In this document: positions 29,103 to 38,980 of the stretch, piece after piece | Layout: the number at the start of each line of letters is the position of its first letter | Position numbering within the stretch: the first letter of the stretch is position 1 | NCBI GenBank assembly: GCA_964607445.1 | Contig: CAZSKN010000012.1 | Coordinates: 1-64,000, forward strand | Direction of reading: 5' to 3' | DNA: 64,000 nucleotides | Origin: CALCKU01 sp964607445 | GTDB taxonomy: Bacteria; Pseudomonadota; Alphaproteobacteria; Caulobacterales; Maricaulaceae | The notes under the pieces: generated by a model | The model's input: the letters and a program-made list of their open reading frames with translations, nothing else | The model's database searches: none | Told to the model about the DNA's origin: nothing | Program-made: the position numbers and the translations under genes

Positions 29103-31397
29103 CTAATCATCATCGCGATGAGACGGCGCAAAAGCAGCGAGTGTCGCCATTTGCGCAATTTCGGACGCCGTAGCCCCCAAAGGACAAATCTGAACCGGCT
29201 TTTCGAGTCCTGTCAGGAACGGGCCCAAAACCGTCGCACCGCCGACTGCCTTTAATAATTTCGTCGATATAGAGGCCGAATGTATAGCGGGCATAATCAA
29301 GACATTGGCCGCATCGGTCAGTCTAGAAAACGGATATGTTAGCGTATGCAACGGGTCCAATGCGACATCAGCGGCTATATCTCCTTCATATTCAAAATCT
29401 GTTTCACGGTCATTTAGAATTTCAACAGCGCGACGGACTTTTTCCATGCGCTCACCCACGGGATTTCCAAAGGTCGAATAAGATAGAAAGGCAACGCGCG
29501 GTTCAAAACCAAATTGACGCGCGAACCCGGCTGTCGTTTCGGCAATATCGGCTAAATCCTCTGCTGAGGGTAATTCGGTTATATTCGTATCCGAGATAAA
29601 AAGCGTGCGTGATTTATTTACAACAACAGAAACGCCCATTGTACGTTCTGTATCTTGATGCCCCAGCACCATACGCACATCACGCAGGGCAATATCATAA
29701 CTACGAGTTACACCCGTGACCATGCCGTCCGCCAGACCATGATGCAGCATAAGCGCTGAAAAAACGTTCCGGTCATTATTAACCAGACGTTGGGCATCAC
29801 GGCGCAAGAACCCTTTGCGCTGCAAGCGACTATAGAGATATTCGGTAAACTCGGCATTCCGGTCAAAAAGACGCGCATTCAAAATTGTAAATTTATCAGG
29901 ATTTTCAACGCCTAATAATTTCATATTATCCAAAATTGGCTTATCCCGGCCAACTAGAATCGCCCGTCCTAACCCCCGTTGTTGGTAAGATTGTGCTGCG
30001 CGAATAACCGCTGGTTCCTCACCTTCTGCAAAAACAATAGTCTTGGGGTTTTCTACAACAGATTGACTGATACCCTGCAAAATAGCCGCCGTTGGGTCTT
30101 GGCGACGCGCTAAAGATTGACGATAAGCCTCCATATCTTCAATCGGCACACGCGCCACGCCTGTGTCCATTGCCGCTTTCGCCACATAAGGCGGGATTTC
30201 TGAAATCAAACGCGGATCAAATGGAGCGGGAATTATATAATCGGGGCCGTATTTTGGACGTTTGCCATGATAGGCTGCCGCGACTTCTTCGGGAACATCT
30301 TGACGGGCCAAATCCGCCAGCGCATGCGCGCAAGCCAATTTCATTTCTTCATTCACATTTCGCGCCCGGACATCCAGAGCACCACGAAAAATATATGGAA
30401 ACCCTAAAACATTATTGACCTGATTAGGATAATCAGATCGGCCTGTCGCAATAATGGCGTCATCACGAACCTCTTTAATCTCCTCAGGTGTAATTTCGGG
30501 GTCAGGATTAGCCATCGCAAAAATAATAGGGTTTTTTGCCATAGATTTTATCATGTCCTTTGACACAATACCCGCAATTGACAAGCCCAGAAAAACATCC
30601 GCGCCTTGCATGGCCTCATCTAAAGTGCGCAATTGGGTATCAATTGCATGGGGCGCTTTCCACTGGTCCATCGACTCTTGGCGCCCCTTGTAAACCACGC
30701 CGCGACTGTCAAGGACAATCGCATTTTCATCTTTAACACCCAGACGCTTAATCAACCCCAATACAGACAATCCGGCTGCACCGGCCCCAGACAGCACCAC
30801 TTTCAAATCTTCAAATTTACGGCCTGTAAGGTGACAGGCATTAATCAAACCCGCCGTAGCAATAATAGCCGTGCCGTGCTGATCATCATGGAAGACGGGA
30901 ATATCCAGTAGATCCCGAAGTTCTTGTTCAATAATAAAACATTCTGGCGATCCAATATCTTCAAGATTAATCCCGCCAAAAGTATGACCAATACGTTTCA
31001 CACACTCAATAAACGCTTGCGCATCCTCTTCCTCGACCTCAATATCGAAGCTGTCAATGTCGGCAAAGCGCTTGAACAGGACAGATTTCCCTTCCATAAC
31101 AGGTTTAGAGGCCATCGCGCCAAGATTTCCAAGACCCAAGATCGCCGTACCATTGGAAATGACCGCGACCATATTTCCCTTTGACGTATATTCATAGGCA
31201 AGATCCGGGTCTTTGGCGATTTCTTCAACAGGAACCGCCACACCGGGAGAATAGGCCAGTGATAAATCGCGCTGGGTCGCCATGGGCTTTGTCGGATGTA
31301 GTGCTAATTTTCCCGGGACCGGCTTAGCATGAAAGTCAAGCGCCTGTTGATCGGTAATATAGTTTTTTCTTGGGGCCCGAACTTCTAATTTTCGCAC
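29103..31397 (-). CDS. maeB: NADP-dependent malic enzyme with phosphotransacetylase-like C-terminal domain
   Basis: Oxidative decarboxylation of malate to pyruvate with NADPH production. The chosen start is GTG at 31397 with GAGGAG 7 bases upstream, giving 764 residues, the normal MaeB length; an ATG at 31430 would add 11 residues without a good ribosome site. The first ~430 residues are the malic enzyme part (SLAYSPGVA, VFHDDQHGTA, GAGAAGLSVLGL for NADP, FAMANPDPE). Residues ~440-764 are a phosphate-acetyltransferase-like domain, regulatory in this family. Cytoplasmic. A monocistronic unit between the methyltransferase and glnB. Confidence 0.95.
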   Translation of the reverse strand: MRKLEVRAPRKNYITDQQALDFHAKPVPGKLALHPTKPMATQRDLSLAYSPGVAVPVEEIAKDPDLAYEYTSKGNMVAVISNGTAILGLGNLGAMASKPVMEGKSVLFKRFADIDSFDIEVEEEDAQAFIECVKRIGHTFGGINLEDIGSPECFIIEQELRDLLDIPVFHDDQHGTAIIATAGLINACHLTGRKFEDLKVVLSGAGAAGLSVLGLIKRLGVKDENAIVLDSRGVVYKGRQESMDQWKAPHAIDTQLRTLDEAMQGADVFLGLSIAGIVSKDMIKSMAKNPIIFAMANPDPEITPEEIKEVRDDAIIATGRSDYPNQVNNVLGFPYIFRGALDVRARNVNEEMKLACAHALADLARQDVPEEVAAAYHGKRPKYGPDYIIPAPFDPRLISEIPPYVAKAAMDTGVARVPIEDMEAYRQSLARRQDPTAAILQGISQSVVENPKTIVFAEGEEPAVIRAAQSYQQRGLGRAILVGRDKPILDNMKLLGVENPDKFTILNARLFDRNAEFTEYLYSRLQRKGFLRRDAQRLVNNDRNVFSALMLHHGLADGMVTGVTRSYDIALRDVRMVLGHQDTERTMGVSVVVNKSRTLFISDTNITELPSAEDLADIAETTAGFARQFGFEPRVAFLSYSTFGNPVGERMEKVRRAVEILNDRETDFEYEGDIAADVALDPLHTLTYPFSRLTDAANVLIMPAIHSASISTKLLKAVGGATVLGPFLTGLEKPVQICPLGATASEIAQMATLAAFAPSHRDDD

Positions 31398-31666
31398 GAA
31401 TATTCTCCTCTTCGCGTACCACGTTGGCATGGGTTCGCCTCTTTAGCGCCTTCTCCATAAAGTAGATAGTGAAAACATAGCCACGTCACGAGAAAGAGAT
31501 TAAATATGCGCCCACTTTTTAATCGTTCTGCGCACTTATCACGCGTTTTTGCTGCAATTTTAATCACCAGCTTATATGTGACCGTCATCTCACGGCTGAC
31601 ATGTCGACTCTGCCCCACGTCTCTTTAAAAACGAAAAATCGTGAAACGGCGTAAACGGAGGCCAAA

Positions 31667-32005
31667 ATGAAAAAAATTGAAGCAATTATTAAACCCTTCA
31701 AGCTTGACGAGGTCAAAGAAGCTCTACAAGCTGCAGGTCTACAAGGCATGACGGTAGTAGAAGCACAAGGTTTTGGACGACAAAAAGGACATACTGAACT
31801 TTACCGGGGTGCAGAATATGTTGTCGACTTCCTCCCCAAGCGCAAATTAGAGCTTGTCGTCTCTGATGATCAGGTTGAAGGCGCATTAGAAGCTATTCAA
31901 ACCGCGGCAAAAACGGGAAAAATCGGAGATGGCAAAATTTTCATTTCCGATGTATCACAAGCCATTCGTATACGTACGGGTGAAACAGGCGACGCGGCAC
32001 TTTAA
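31667..32005 (+). CDS. glnB: Nitrogen regulatory protein P-II
   Basis: 112 residues, full length. The T-loop GHTELYRGAEYVVDF contains Tyr51, the uridylylation site, and the C-terminal KIGDGKIF binds ATP/2-oxoglutarate-linked ligands. It signals nitrogen status to glutamine synthetase adenylyltransferase and to NtrB. The start has GGAGG 7 bases upstream. glnA follows after 54 bases, the usual glnBA operon of alphaproteobacteria. No sigma-54 promoter could be confirmed by eye in 31431-31666. Confidence 0.97.
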   Translation: MKKIEAIIKPFKLDEVKEALQAAGLQGMTVVEAQGFGRQKGHTELYRGAEYVVDFLPKRKLELVVSDDQVEGALEAIQTAAKTGKIGDGKIFISDVSQAIRIRTGETGDAAL

Positions 32006-32059
32006 TAAAAAATCACAAAATTAATAACAGACGAAACTATACTCGGGAAAGGTTGAATT

Positions 32060-33466
32060 ATGTCTGCTGAAAAAGTTCTTAAAAAAATGAGGGACGAAAA
32101 CATAGGTTATGTCGATCTACGTTTCACAGACCCAAAAGGTAAAATGCAACATGTGACATTTGATGCCAGCATGGTTGATGACGATCTCTTCCAAGACGGC
32201 ACAATGTTTGATGGGTCATCCATTAGTGGCTGGAAAGACATTAATGAATCAGACATGGTTTTATTACCAGACCCCAGCACGGCAAAGGTAGACCCGTTCT
32301 ATCAGGTGGACACAATGACATTGTTCTGTGATGTTCTAGAGCCGGACACTGGCGAAGCTTATAATCGCGACCCCCGGACAACCGCCAAGGCGGCTGAAAC
32401 CTATATGCAATCTGCGAAAGTTGGTGATGAGGTCTATTTCGGGCCTGAAGCCGAATTTTTTGTTTTTGATGATGTACGCTGGAATACTGACCAACAAAAT
32501 ACGGGCTATAGTTTTGACAGTGTTGAGGGCCCTTATAATACGGGGACACAATATAATACAGGCAATATGGGACATCGTCCCGGGCCCAAGGGCGGTTACT
32601 TCCCTGTCCCACCAGTGGATTCAGAGCAAGACATGCGTACAGAGATGCTGGCCATCATGGGGGAACAAGGTTTAAAACCTGAAAAGCATCACCATGAAGT
32701 CGCTCCCAGCCAGCATGAACTTGGTATGAAATTCGACACATTGGTTACTATGGCTGATAATATGCAGCTCTATAAATATATTGTTCAAAATGTCGCCCAT
32801 GCTTATGGAAAAACCGCAACCTTTATGCCTAAGCCTGTATGGAATGATAATGGAACCGGCATGCATGTTCACCAATCTATCTGGAAAGACGGGAAGCCGC
32901 TTTTCGCCGGAAATGAATATGCCGGACTCTCCAAGCAATGTCTCTATTACATCGGCGGGATTATCAAACATGCTAAAGCCATCAACGCATTTTCTAATGC
33001 GTCGACCAATTCCTATAAGCGATTGGTTCCGGGGTTTGAAGCGCCTGTCATGTTGGCCTATTCTGCCAGAAACAGATCTGCCTCTATTCGGATTCCGTGG
33101 ACAGCTTCACCAAATGGAAAACGCCTAGAAGCGCGGTTCCCTGATCCAGCTGGTAATCCATACCTCACATATACAGCACTCCTCATGGCTGGGCTTGACG
33201 GTATTAAAAACAAAATTGATCCGGGCGACCCTATGGATATTGACCTCTATGATCTTGAACCAGCTGAAGCAGCAAAAATTCCGCAAGTCTGCGGTAGCCT
33301 AAAAGAGGCCTTAGAAAGCCTTGATGGTGATCGTGACTTCCTGAAAGCAGGCGGCGTCTTTGATGATGATCAAATCGATGCATATATCGATCTAAAAATG
33401 GAAGAAGTCCACCGTGTGAATATGCATCCACACCCGGTCGAATTTGATCTTTATTACAAGTGCTAA
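32060..33466 (+). CDS. glnA: Glutamine synthetase, type I
   Basis: ATP-dependent synthesis of glutamine from glutamate and ammonia. 468 residues, the normal GSI length. Visible motifs are MFDGSSISGW near the N-terminus, GPEAEFFVFD (metal-binding Glu), the KPEKHHHEVAPSQHE region, GTGMHVHQS, NRSASIRIP and SIYKRLVPG-like NSYKRLVPGFEAP. DLYDLEP places Tyr397 at the classical adenylylation site, so GlnE-type control is expected. It follows glnB in one operon, and a strong terminator lies 26 bases after the stop. Confidence 0.98.
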   Translation: MSAEKVLKKMRDENIGYVDLRFTDPKGKMQHVTFDASMVDDDLFQDGTMFDGSSISGWKDINESDMVLLPDPSTAKVDPFYQVDTMTLFCDVLEPDTGEAYNRDPRTTAKAAETYMQSAKVGDEVYFGPEAEFFVFDDVRWNTDQQNTGYSFDSVEGPYNTGTQYNTGNMGHRPGPKGGYFPVPPVDSEQDMRTEMLAIMGEQGLKPEKHHHEVAPSQHELGMKFDTLVTMADNMQLYKYIVQNVAHAYGKTATFMPKPVWNDNGTGMHVHQSIWKDGKPLFAGNEYAGLSKQCLYYIGGIIKHAKAINAFSNASTNSYKRLVPGFEAPVMLAYSARNRSASIRIPWTASPNGKRLEARFPDPAGNPYLTYTALLMAGLDGIKNKIDPGDPMDIDLYDLEPAEAAKIPQVCGSLKEALESLDGDRDFLKAGGVFDDDQIDAYIDLKMEEVHRVNMHPHPVEFDLYYKC

Positions 33467-33491
33467 TCCAGCCACATTTCAAATAGCATTA

Positions 33492-33515
33492 AGGCCGCTT
33501 TTAGCGGCCTTTTTT
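33492..33515 (+). terminator. Rho-independent terminator of glnBA
   Basis: AGGCCGC (33492-33498) and GCGGCCT (33504-33510) form a 7-bp GC-rich stem with a 5-base loop, followed directly by five T (six counting the last stem base). It sits 26 bases after the glnA stop and before the convergent TadG-like gene. Confidence 0.93.
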
Positions 33516-33554
33516 AATATATAAATGCGTATAATCTCAGGTGATAATAACGGG

Positions 33555-34769
33555 TTAGCGAGTTAAACGCGTATCAACCCGACCCAGATTAGCGCCAATT
33601 TCAGCAAAGGCGGCTTTAAACTCGTCGCCATTTTCCGCATCGAAATAATTTTCAGCTTTTTCACGCTCGCACCGTCTACGCCCATGGGATTCGCCATCTG
33701 TCGGATCGGTAACACTGTCACACCGTCTATCAACACGGGCCTCCGTTGACTCATACTCAAATTCACCAGGATCAGTAACCTCTTCGTCATCATTCGGAGA
33801 CGCACATTGCAATAACAGGTTTTCGCCTTCAATTGGGGCCGAAAAAGCAATAGCAAATATATTAATGCCTTGTTCTTTGGCGGTTTGACAAAATACTTCT
33901 GTCGCTAATGTAGACGTCACATCATTATTAACACCGTCCGTCATAAAGATGATAAACCGTTTCAAGTTCGGGTCATTGACGATATCAGGCTCTTTACTCA
34001 ATGCTTCTAGGGCTGAACTGAATGCGTCCGTAGAATCTGTGCGTCCGCGGGGAGCCAGCCCATCAACAAAAGCTTCTACATGATTCCACCCATCGGCCAT
34101 ATCTACAGACGTGGCTTCTACCCCTCTATATGTCCATGCGCCGGTACGAATTTTATCGCGTAAGGCGTCAATATCCGCATTTCCACCTTCAATCTGATCA
34201 AAGAGTACACCCACAGCTTCTTTTAGCGTATTAATACGGGGCTGCTCTCCGGCGGGACAAGGCGCATCGTCATTGGCTTGCCCCGGGCACCATCCCATAG
34301 ACCCGGAAACATCAACAACAAAAGCAAAGGAGACGGGATTGGTTTCTTTCACTTCATAAGAGGCTGCACTCATAGCCCTTACATCTTGCTGCATTCTGCC
34401 CGTAAACCCGCCAAAAAACGATTTGCGACTTGTCGGTATTTCAACTGTCACCTCCTTGGTGGTATCATCAAAAATGATAATAGGTTCACCGACCGTGATC
34501 CCGCCGTCTATATTGGCTATATTCGCCATTACCGATGCGTGCGCCTGTGCCATGCGATCAACTGTACCCCCCGTCGGGTTTGAATTTGCAGCTATCGCCG
34601 CGGATAAAGCCGCCGCATCAGCAATATCACGAAGCTCGGAACGCAATGAGAATAAATTACTCATATCAATTGCAGCCGCCATTCCAGCTCCAATCGCTGC
34701 AAAGCTCAACGCTGTTATAGTTGCAAAATTGCCTGTATTATCTTTTAGGTAAGACTTTATACCGAACAT
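33555..34769 (-). CDS. TadG-like pilus assembly protein with von Willebrand A domain
   Basis: 404 residues. Residues ~10-60 are the TadE/TadG-type N-terminal segment: a short charged start, NTGNFATITALSFAAIG, a hydrophobic helix, then DMSNLFSLRSELRDIADAAA. Residues ~150-395 are a VWA domain with an intact metal-site DVSGSMG motif and FMTDGVNND. Such proteins accompany Flp/Tad pilus loci or occur alone; no other tad gene is visible here. It is probably exported or inner-membrane anchored with the VWA part in the periplasm. AGGG 8 bases before ATG. Convergent with glnA. Confidence 0.8.
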   Translation of the reverse strand: MFGIKSYLKDNTGNFATITALSFAAIGAGMAAAIDMSNLFSLRSELRDIADAAALSAAIAANSNPTGGTVDRMAQAHASVMANIANIDGGITVGEPIIIFDDTTKEVTVEIPTSRKSFFGGFTGRMQQDVRAMSAASYEVKETNPVSFAFVVDVSGSMGWCPGQANDDAPCPAGEQPRINTLKEAVGVLFDQIEGGNADIDALRDKIRTGAWTYRGVEATSVDMADGWNHVEAFVDGLAPRGRTDSTDAFSSALEALSKEPDIVNDPNLKRFIIFMTDGVNNDVTSTLATEVFCQTAKEQGINIFAIAFSAPIEGENLLLQCASPNDDEEVTDPGEFEYESTEARVDRRCDSVTDPTDGESHGRRRCEREKAENYFDAENGDEFKAAFAEIGANLGRVDTRLTR

Positions 34770-34897
34770 TCACTTATCCCTGTTAGTAATCATACGTCGT
34801 TATTGATGTATCGGGCCTTAGACGAAATTATTGTATTTTTTATTATTAAACATGGTTTATGGCGTCTTACCTTCGGGAAGCTTACCCCGCCTAAGAG

Positions 34898-36274
34898 CTA
34901 ACATTCGACAACATTCACAGCTAGGCCGCCTTGGCTGGTCTCTTTATATTTAGATGACATATCCAATCCGGTTTGACGCATGGTCTCTATAACTTGATCA
35001 AGGCTGACCTTCATTTGATCACTGGCATGAAGCGCCAAGCGAGCCGCATTAACAGCTTTAACCGCGCCAATGGCATTGCGTTCAATACACGGGATTTGCA
35101 CAAGCCCGCCAACCGGATCACACGTAAGACCCAAATTATGCTCCATACCAATTTCAGCCGCGCTGGCGACCTGCTCCGGTGTTGCCCCCCATATCGCAGA
35201 AAGACCTCCCGCCGCCATAGAACAGGCTACACCGACTTCTCCCTGACATCCCATTTCCGCACCGGATATTGAGGCCCGCTGCTTATATAAAAGCCCGATA
35301 CCGCCAGCGGTTAGCAAAAAATTCCGTATGTTTTGCACCAAAACCTTATCACCCTGACAATAATGGCGCAGCACAGATGGAATAATGCCTGCGGCTCCAT
35401 TTGTCGGTGCGGTAACGACTTGTCCGCCATCTGCATTTTCTTCATTGACCGCCATGGCATAGACATTCAGCCAATCAAATAGCTGTTCGCGCTCATTGGA
35501 AGGCGGCGCACAATGCAGTTTTCGCCAAATGGCGGGGGCGCGGCGTTTCACATTCAAACCCCCGGGTAAAATACCTTCTGTATTTAACCCTCTATCAATA
35601 CTAGCCATCATAACAGAGGCGATATTATCCAACGCCGCATCCGTTTGGGCCCGAGGGCGCATAGCCTCCTCATTGGCATATATAATTTCCGCAACTGTGC
35701 ATTTGTGCCGCTTGCAAAGCGCTAAGAGCTCACCGGCCGACCCAAATGGATAAGGTACCGCTTTGCCTGTTTTGACTATATCGTCTTTTACCGGATTCAA
35801 CATTTGCCTTTTAGACGCTATAAATCCGCCACCGGTTGAATAATAGGTTTGCGTTCGTAATAACAGGCCTTCGGGATCAAAAGCCGATAGTTTTATCCCA
35901 TTAGGATGCAGCTCTGGCACAGTTTCAAAATCAAATATAATATCGGCTTCGGGATCAAATCCTATCTCCACCTCCCCCAAGAGCATCAAGCTTTTATCGC
36001 GTCCAACACGGGTCATATGACGCTTGGCCATATCTGGGTCTAAGGTTTCGGGTATCAGTCCTGACAGGCCTAAAATGACAGCTTTAGGCGTTCCATGCCC
36101 GACCCCCGTCAAGGCTAATGAGCCTTGAAGCTCCACCTGAATACGAACCGTACGTTCAAGCCGGTCTTTGCGACGTAAACTCTCAGAAAACCGTTTAGCA
36201 ATCCGAATCGGCCCCACAGTATGAGAACTGGACGGCCCAATCCCAATACGAAATATGTCTAAAATAGATAACAT
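34898..36274 (-). CDS. sdaA: L-serine ammonia-lyase (iron-sulphur dependent)
   Basis: Converts L-serine to pyruvate and ammonia with a [4Fe-4S] cluster. 458 residues, the single-chain type with the beta domain first (DIFRIGIGPSSSHTVGPIRI) and the alpha catalytic domain last. The cluster Cys residues are visible in GCQGEVGVACSMAAGG and in LTCDPVGGLVQIPCIERN. AAGGAAG 5 bases before ATG. It stands alone between the TadG-like gene and divergent lolA; serine-derived pyruvate would feed the same pool as MaeB. Confidence 0.95.
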   Translation of the reverse strand: MLSILDIFRIGIGPSSSHTVGPIRIAKRFSESLRRKDRLERTVRIQVELQGSLALTGVGHGTPKAVILGLSGLIPETLDPDMAKRHMTRVGRDKSLMLLGEVEIGFDPEADIIFDFETVPELHPNGIKLSAFDPEGLLLRTQTYYSTGGGFIASKRQMLNPVKDDIVKTGKAVPYPFGSAGELLALCKRHKCTVAEIIYANEEAMRPRAQTDAALDNIASVMMASIDRGLNTEGILPGGLNVKRRAPAIWRKLHCAPPSNEREQLFDWLNVYAMAVNEENADGGQVVTAPTNGAAGIIPSVLRHYCQGDKVLVQNIRNFLLTAGGIGLLYKQRASISGAEMGCQGEVGVACSMAAGGLSAIWGATPEQVASAAEIGMEHNLGLTCDPVGGLVQIPCIERNAIGAVKAVNAARLALHASDQMKVSLDQVIETMRQTGLDMSSKYKETSQGGLAVNVVEC

Positions 36275-36567
36275 AAGCTTCCTTAGAGACCCTGTTTGAG
36301 TGTGTCTTCCTTAAAGTCGAGCCATTAAAATATATTATAACTTTATATAAATTCCCAATAATCGCCCACAACCGCTTTGATAGGTTATGGCAGGCAAGGT
36401 TATGATAGGAATATAAAGCATTCACGCCAGACCTGTTTTAAGATCAAATATATCGTCATGAACTGTCCAAAATTTAATGTATTTAAACGGTTTATTCAGC
36501 CCGCATTAAACTGGCCTTTTGTACAAACACCCTTAGAGTAAGATATTACGTCTTAAAGGATCGGGTC

Positions 36568-37260
36568 ATGAAAGACTGGATAAGATTATCCACCATATTA
36601 GGTACTCTCGGGATATTAGGCGCCCTGGGGGCAAACTTAGGCTTGGCATCTGCGCAAATTTCAAACCCAGGCCAGCCACAAATTCAGCAACCCGTCTATA
36701 CTGCCCCCTTCTCTGACCCACAAAATGTGCCGGCTGATCTGGCGCGCATAGATAGTGCGCTTAATGCAACATCAAGCTTCTCTGGACGCTTCGCACAATA
36801 TGCCTCTGACGGTAGCTTTGCCCAAGGTACAATCTATCTTCGCCGTCCCGGAAAATTACGATTCGAATATGACACTCCCAATCCCTTATTAATTGTCTCT
36901 GACGGGGTGACATTAACGCAGCAAGACCGGGTGCTTGAAACGACAGACCGTGTTCCTTTATCGTCTACCCCGTTGAATTTTTTTCTCAAAGAGAACGTCA
37001 ATCTTGCCAATGACACAGAAGTCACAAGTTTGATAAAAACCTTTAACGAAATCCGTGTCACCGCACGTGACGGTAGCGGCGACATAGACGGGGCTATCAC
37101 CATGGTGTTTGATGCACAAAACATCGCCTTACGGGAATGGATCATTTCAGATAGCTTTGGCGGTGAAACCCGTGTGATTTTGTCTGATTTGAAATATAAT
37201 GAACGCATTAACCCCAGATTGTTTGTATTGCGGGATAGCTCGAGACGAGATCGTCGTTAA
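36568..37260 (+). CDS. lolA: LolA-like outer-membrane lipoprotein carrier protein
   Basis: Periplasmic chaperone that carries lipoproteins from LolCDE to the outer membrane. 230 residues with a cleavable signal peptide (residues 1-29, ending ASA). The LolA fold signature is seen in SGRFAQYASDGSFAQGTIYLRRPGKLRFEYD, written here in parts: SGRFAQ, RRPGKLRFEYD, LIVSDG. The long Pro/Gln linker after the signal is typical of alphaproteobacterial forms. AAAGGA 8 bases before the ATG. It is followed by xth after 50 bases, the same pair as in Caulobacter relatives. Confidence 0.88.
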   Translation: MKDWIRLSTILGTLGILGALGANLGLASAQISNPGQPQIQQPVYTAPFSDPQNVPADLARIDSALNATSSFSGRFAQYASDGSFAQGTIYLRRPGKLRFEYDTPNPLLIVSDGVTLTQQDRVLETTDRVPLSSTPLNFFLKENVNLANDTEVTSLIKTFNEIRVTARDGSGDIDGAITMVFDAQNIALREWIISDSFGGETRVILSDLKYNERINPRLFVLRDSSRRDRR

Positions 37261-37310
37261 CGAAATGCAAACAGTCCTTGATTTTACGGCCTTAATCCTT
37301 ACCACAGTGT

Positions 37311-38132
37311 ATGACCGTAAAAATTGCTTCCTGGAACATCAATTCCGTACGCCTGCGTATCAACCAAGTTATCCGGTTTTTAGACGATAATCAGCCTGAC
37401 GTTTTAGGCTTACAAGAAATAAAATGTCTGGCCGATCAATTCCCTTATGACGCTTTTCGCGAAGCCGGCTATACCCATATCGAAGTGTCTGGACAAAAAG
37501 GGTATCACGGCACCGCAACGGTTTCACGCCTGCCACTTGAAAGATTAGACACACAATTCTGTCCAATCGGCGAAGCTCGCCATGTTTCTACCCGCGTAAT
37601 AGCCGGTGAATCTGATTTCGAATTCCATAATTTTTATGTCCCGGCCGGCGGCGACGAAGCCGATATTACAATAAATCCGAAATTTAAACACAAGATGGAC
37701 TTCCTCGAGGCCATGACCGGCTATTTTGCTGAGCGGTATTCTCAAGGTGATGCCAGACAAGTGCTCGTCGGGGATTTAAATATAGCTCCGGGGGAACATG
37801 ATGTCTGGAACCATAAGCAATTATTAAAAGTCGTCAGCCACACACCGATTGAGGTCGAACGTCTAACGCGCCTGCAAAAAACGCATGAATTTATTGACTG
37901 TGCCCGATTACATATTCCCGATGAAGAGAAATTATATTCATGGTGGTCATATCGGGCCCGGGATGTTTTTGCATCTAATCGCGGCCGAAGACTAGATCAT
38001 ATCTGGGTGAGTCCGGCCTTGAAAGCCGCAGCCATAGCGCCCGGTCGGGCGGGCTATGAGATTCATACCGACTGTCGTGTGTGGGTAAAGCCGTCCGATC
38101 ACGCCCCGATTACGCAAGTTCTAGATTTATAA
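37311..38132 (+). CDS. xth: Exodeoxyribonuclease III
   Basis: AP endonuclease / 3'-5' exonuclease of base excision repair. 273 residues, full length. Catalytic motifs are KIASWNINSVR (Asn), LGLQEIKC (metal Glu), VGDLNIAPGEHDVWN (Asp/Asn), RRLDHIWVS (Asp) and the C-terminal SDHAPI (His). It follows lolA and converges on the response regulator gene. No ribosome site stands out before the ATG at 37311, which overlaps well with the family N-terminus. Confidence 0.96.
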   Translation: MTVKIASWNINSVRLRINQVIRFLDDNQPDVLGLQEIKCLADQFPYDAFREAGYTHIEVSGQKGYHGTATVSRLPLERLDTQFCPIGEARHVSTRVIAGESDFEFHNFYVPAGGDEADITINPKFKHKMDFLEAMTGYFAERYSQGDARQVLVGDLNIAPGEHDVWNHKQLLKVVSHTPIEVERLTRLQKTHEFIDCARLHIPDEEKLYSWWSYRARDVFASNRGRRLDHIWVSPALKAAAIAPGRAGYEIHTDCRVWVKPSDHAPITQVLDL

Positions 38133-38178
38133 TCCAACACCCACAGCACGCTATTGCAACAGCTACGCTTAATGATAA

Positions 38179-38886
38179 CTAGCTCAGAGCGAGGCGATAC
38201 CCGCCCGGCTCGGTAACTAATAATGTCGCGACACCTTTTTCAAGTTCGATCTTTTGGCGTAAACGGTAAACATGGGTTTCTAAGGTATGGGTTGTGACAC
38301 CGGAATTATAACCCCAGACTTCGTGTAAAAGCTCATCCCGGCCTACAGGTTTTCCGCCTGCCCGAAATAAATATTTTAAAATATTAGTCTCTTTTTCCGT
38401 CAACCGAATGTCGCGTACTTTCGGGGCCCCTTCAATTTGTGTCGGCGTTAAGCGCTTGAAAGCAGGTTTAAATTCATAGGGCCCAATCTGAAATGTAGCA
38501 TCTTCAGACTGCTCAAAGCTGCGCAAATGCGCCCGTAATCGCGCCAAAAGCACGGCGAACCGAAACGGCTTGGTTACATAATCATTGGCCCCGGAGTTAA
38601 GACCAAGAATTTCGTTCATATCGCCATCATTTCCTGTAAGCATAACAACTGGTGCAGCCACGCCCGCCTTGCGCATAAGCTCACACGCATCCGTTCCCAT
38701 CATATCAGGCAGGTCAACATCCAGTAAAATCAGATCAAATGAATTTGCCTTGGCAGCTTCAATACCCGCTGTGGCGGTGCCGACATCGACCGTATCAAAC
38801 TCGTCATAAAGTCCGAATTGCTCTACCAACTCTTCGCGAAGGTCGTCGTCGTCATCCACTAATAATATGCGTTTCTTAACGGCCAT
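38179..38886 (-). CDS. cenR: OmpR/PhoB-type response regulator, candidate CenR
   Basis: 235 residues. The receiver domain (1-120) has the acidic pocket DDDDD (11-15), phospho-acceptor D56 in LLDVDLPD, Thr in MLTGND and Lys in VTKPF. The winged-helix domain (~135-233) carries LTEKETNILKYLFRAGGKPV and THTLETHVYRLRQKIE. No kinase gene is adjacent. Position between xth and an L,D-transpeptidase, origin-proximal, matches the place of the essential envelope regulator CenR in Caulobacter as I remember it. The name is therefore synteny-based; the response-regulator call itself is certain. GAGGAG stands 9 bases before the ATG. Confidence 0.85.
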   Translation of the reverse strand: MAVKKRILLVDDDDDLREELVEQFGLYDEFDTVDVGTATAGIEAAKANSFDLILLDVDLPDMMGTDACELMRKAGVAAPVVMLTGNDGDMNEILGLNSGANDYVTKPFRFAVLLARLRAHLRSFEQSEDATFQIGPYEFKPAFKRLTPTQIEGAPKVRDIRLTEKETNILKYLFRAGGKPVGRDELLHEVWGYNSGVTTHTLETHVYRLRQKIELEKGVATLLVTEPGGYRLALS

Positions 38887-38980
38887 AATATGATCTCCTC
38901 TTGGACGCTATTTAAACTTGTTTAAGTCGCAAGACTAATGCCACTATGCTCGCGAACGATCACAACTTTGCGATTACCAT

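Noticed and set aside
31431..31666. Sigma-54 or NtrC sites before glnB
   Set aside because: No TGGCAC-N5-TTGC match or clear NtrC dyad was found by eye.
34855..34897. Terminator after sdaA (GGCG...CGCC structure)
   Set aside because: The outer stem is only four base pairs and there is no T run in the sdaA direction.
36275..36567. Small gene between sdaA and lolA
   Set aside because: The short frames lack ribosome sites and recognisable sequence; it is treated as the divergent promoter region.
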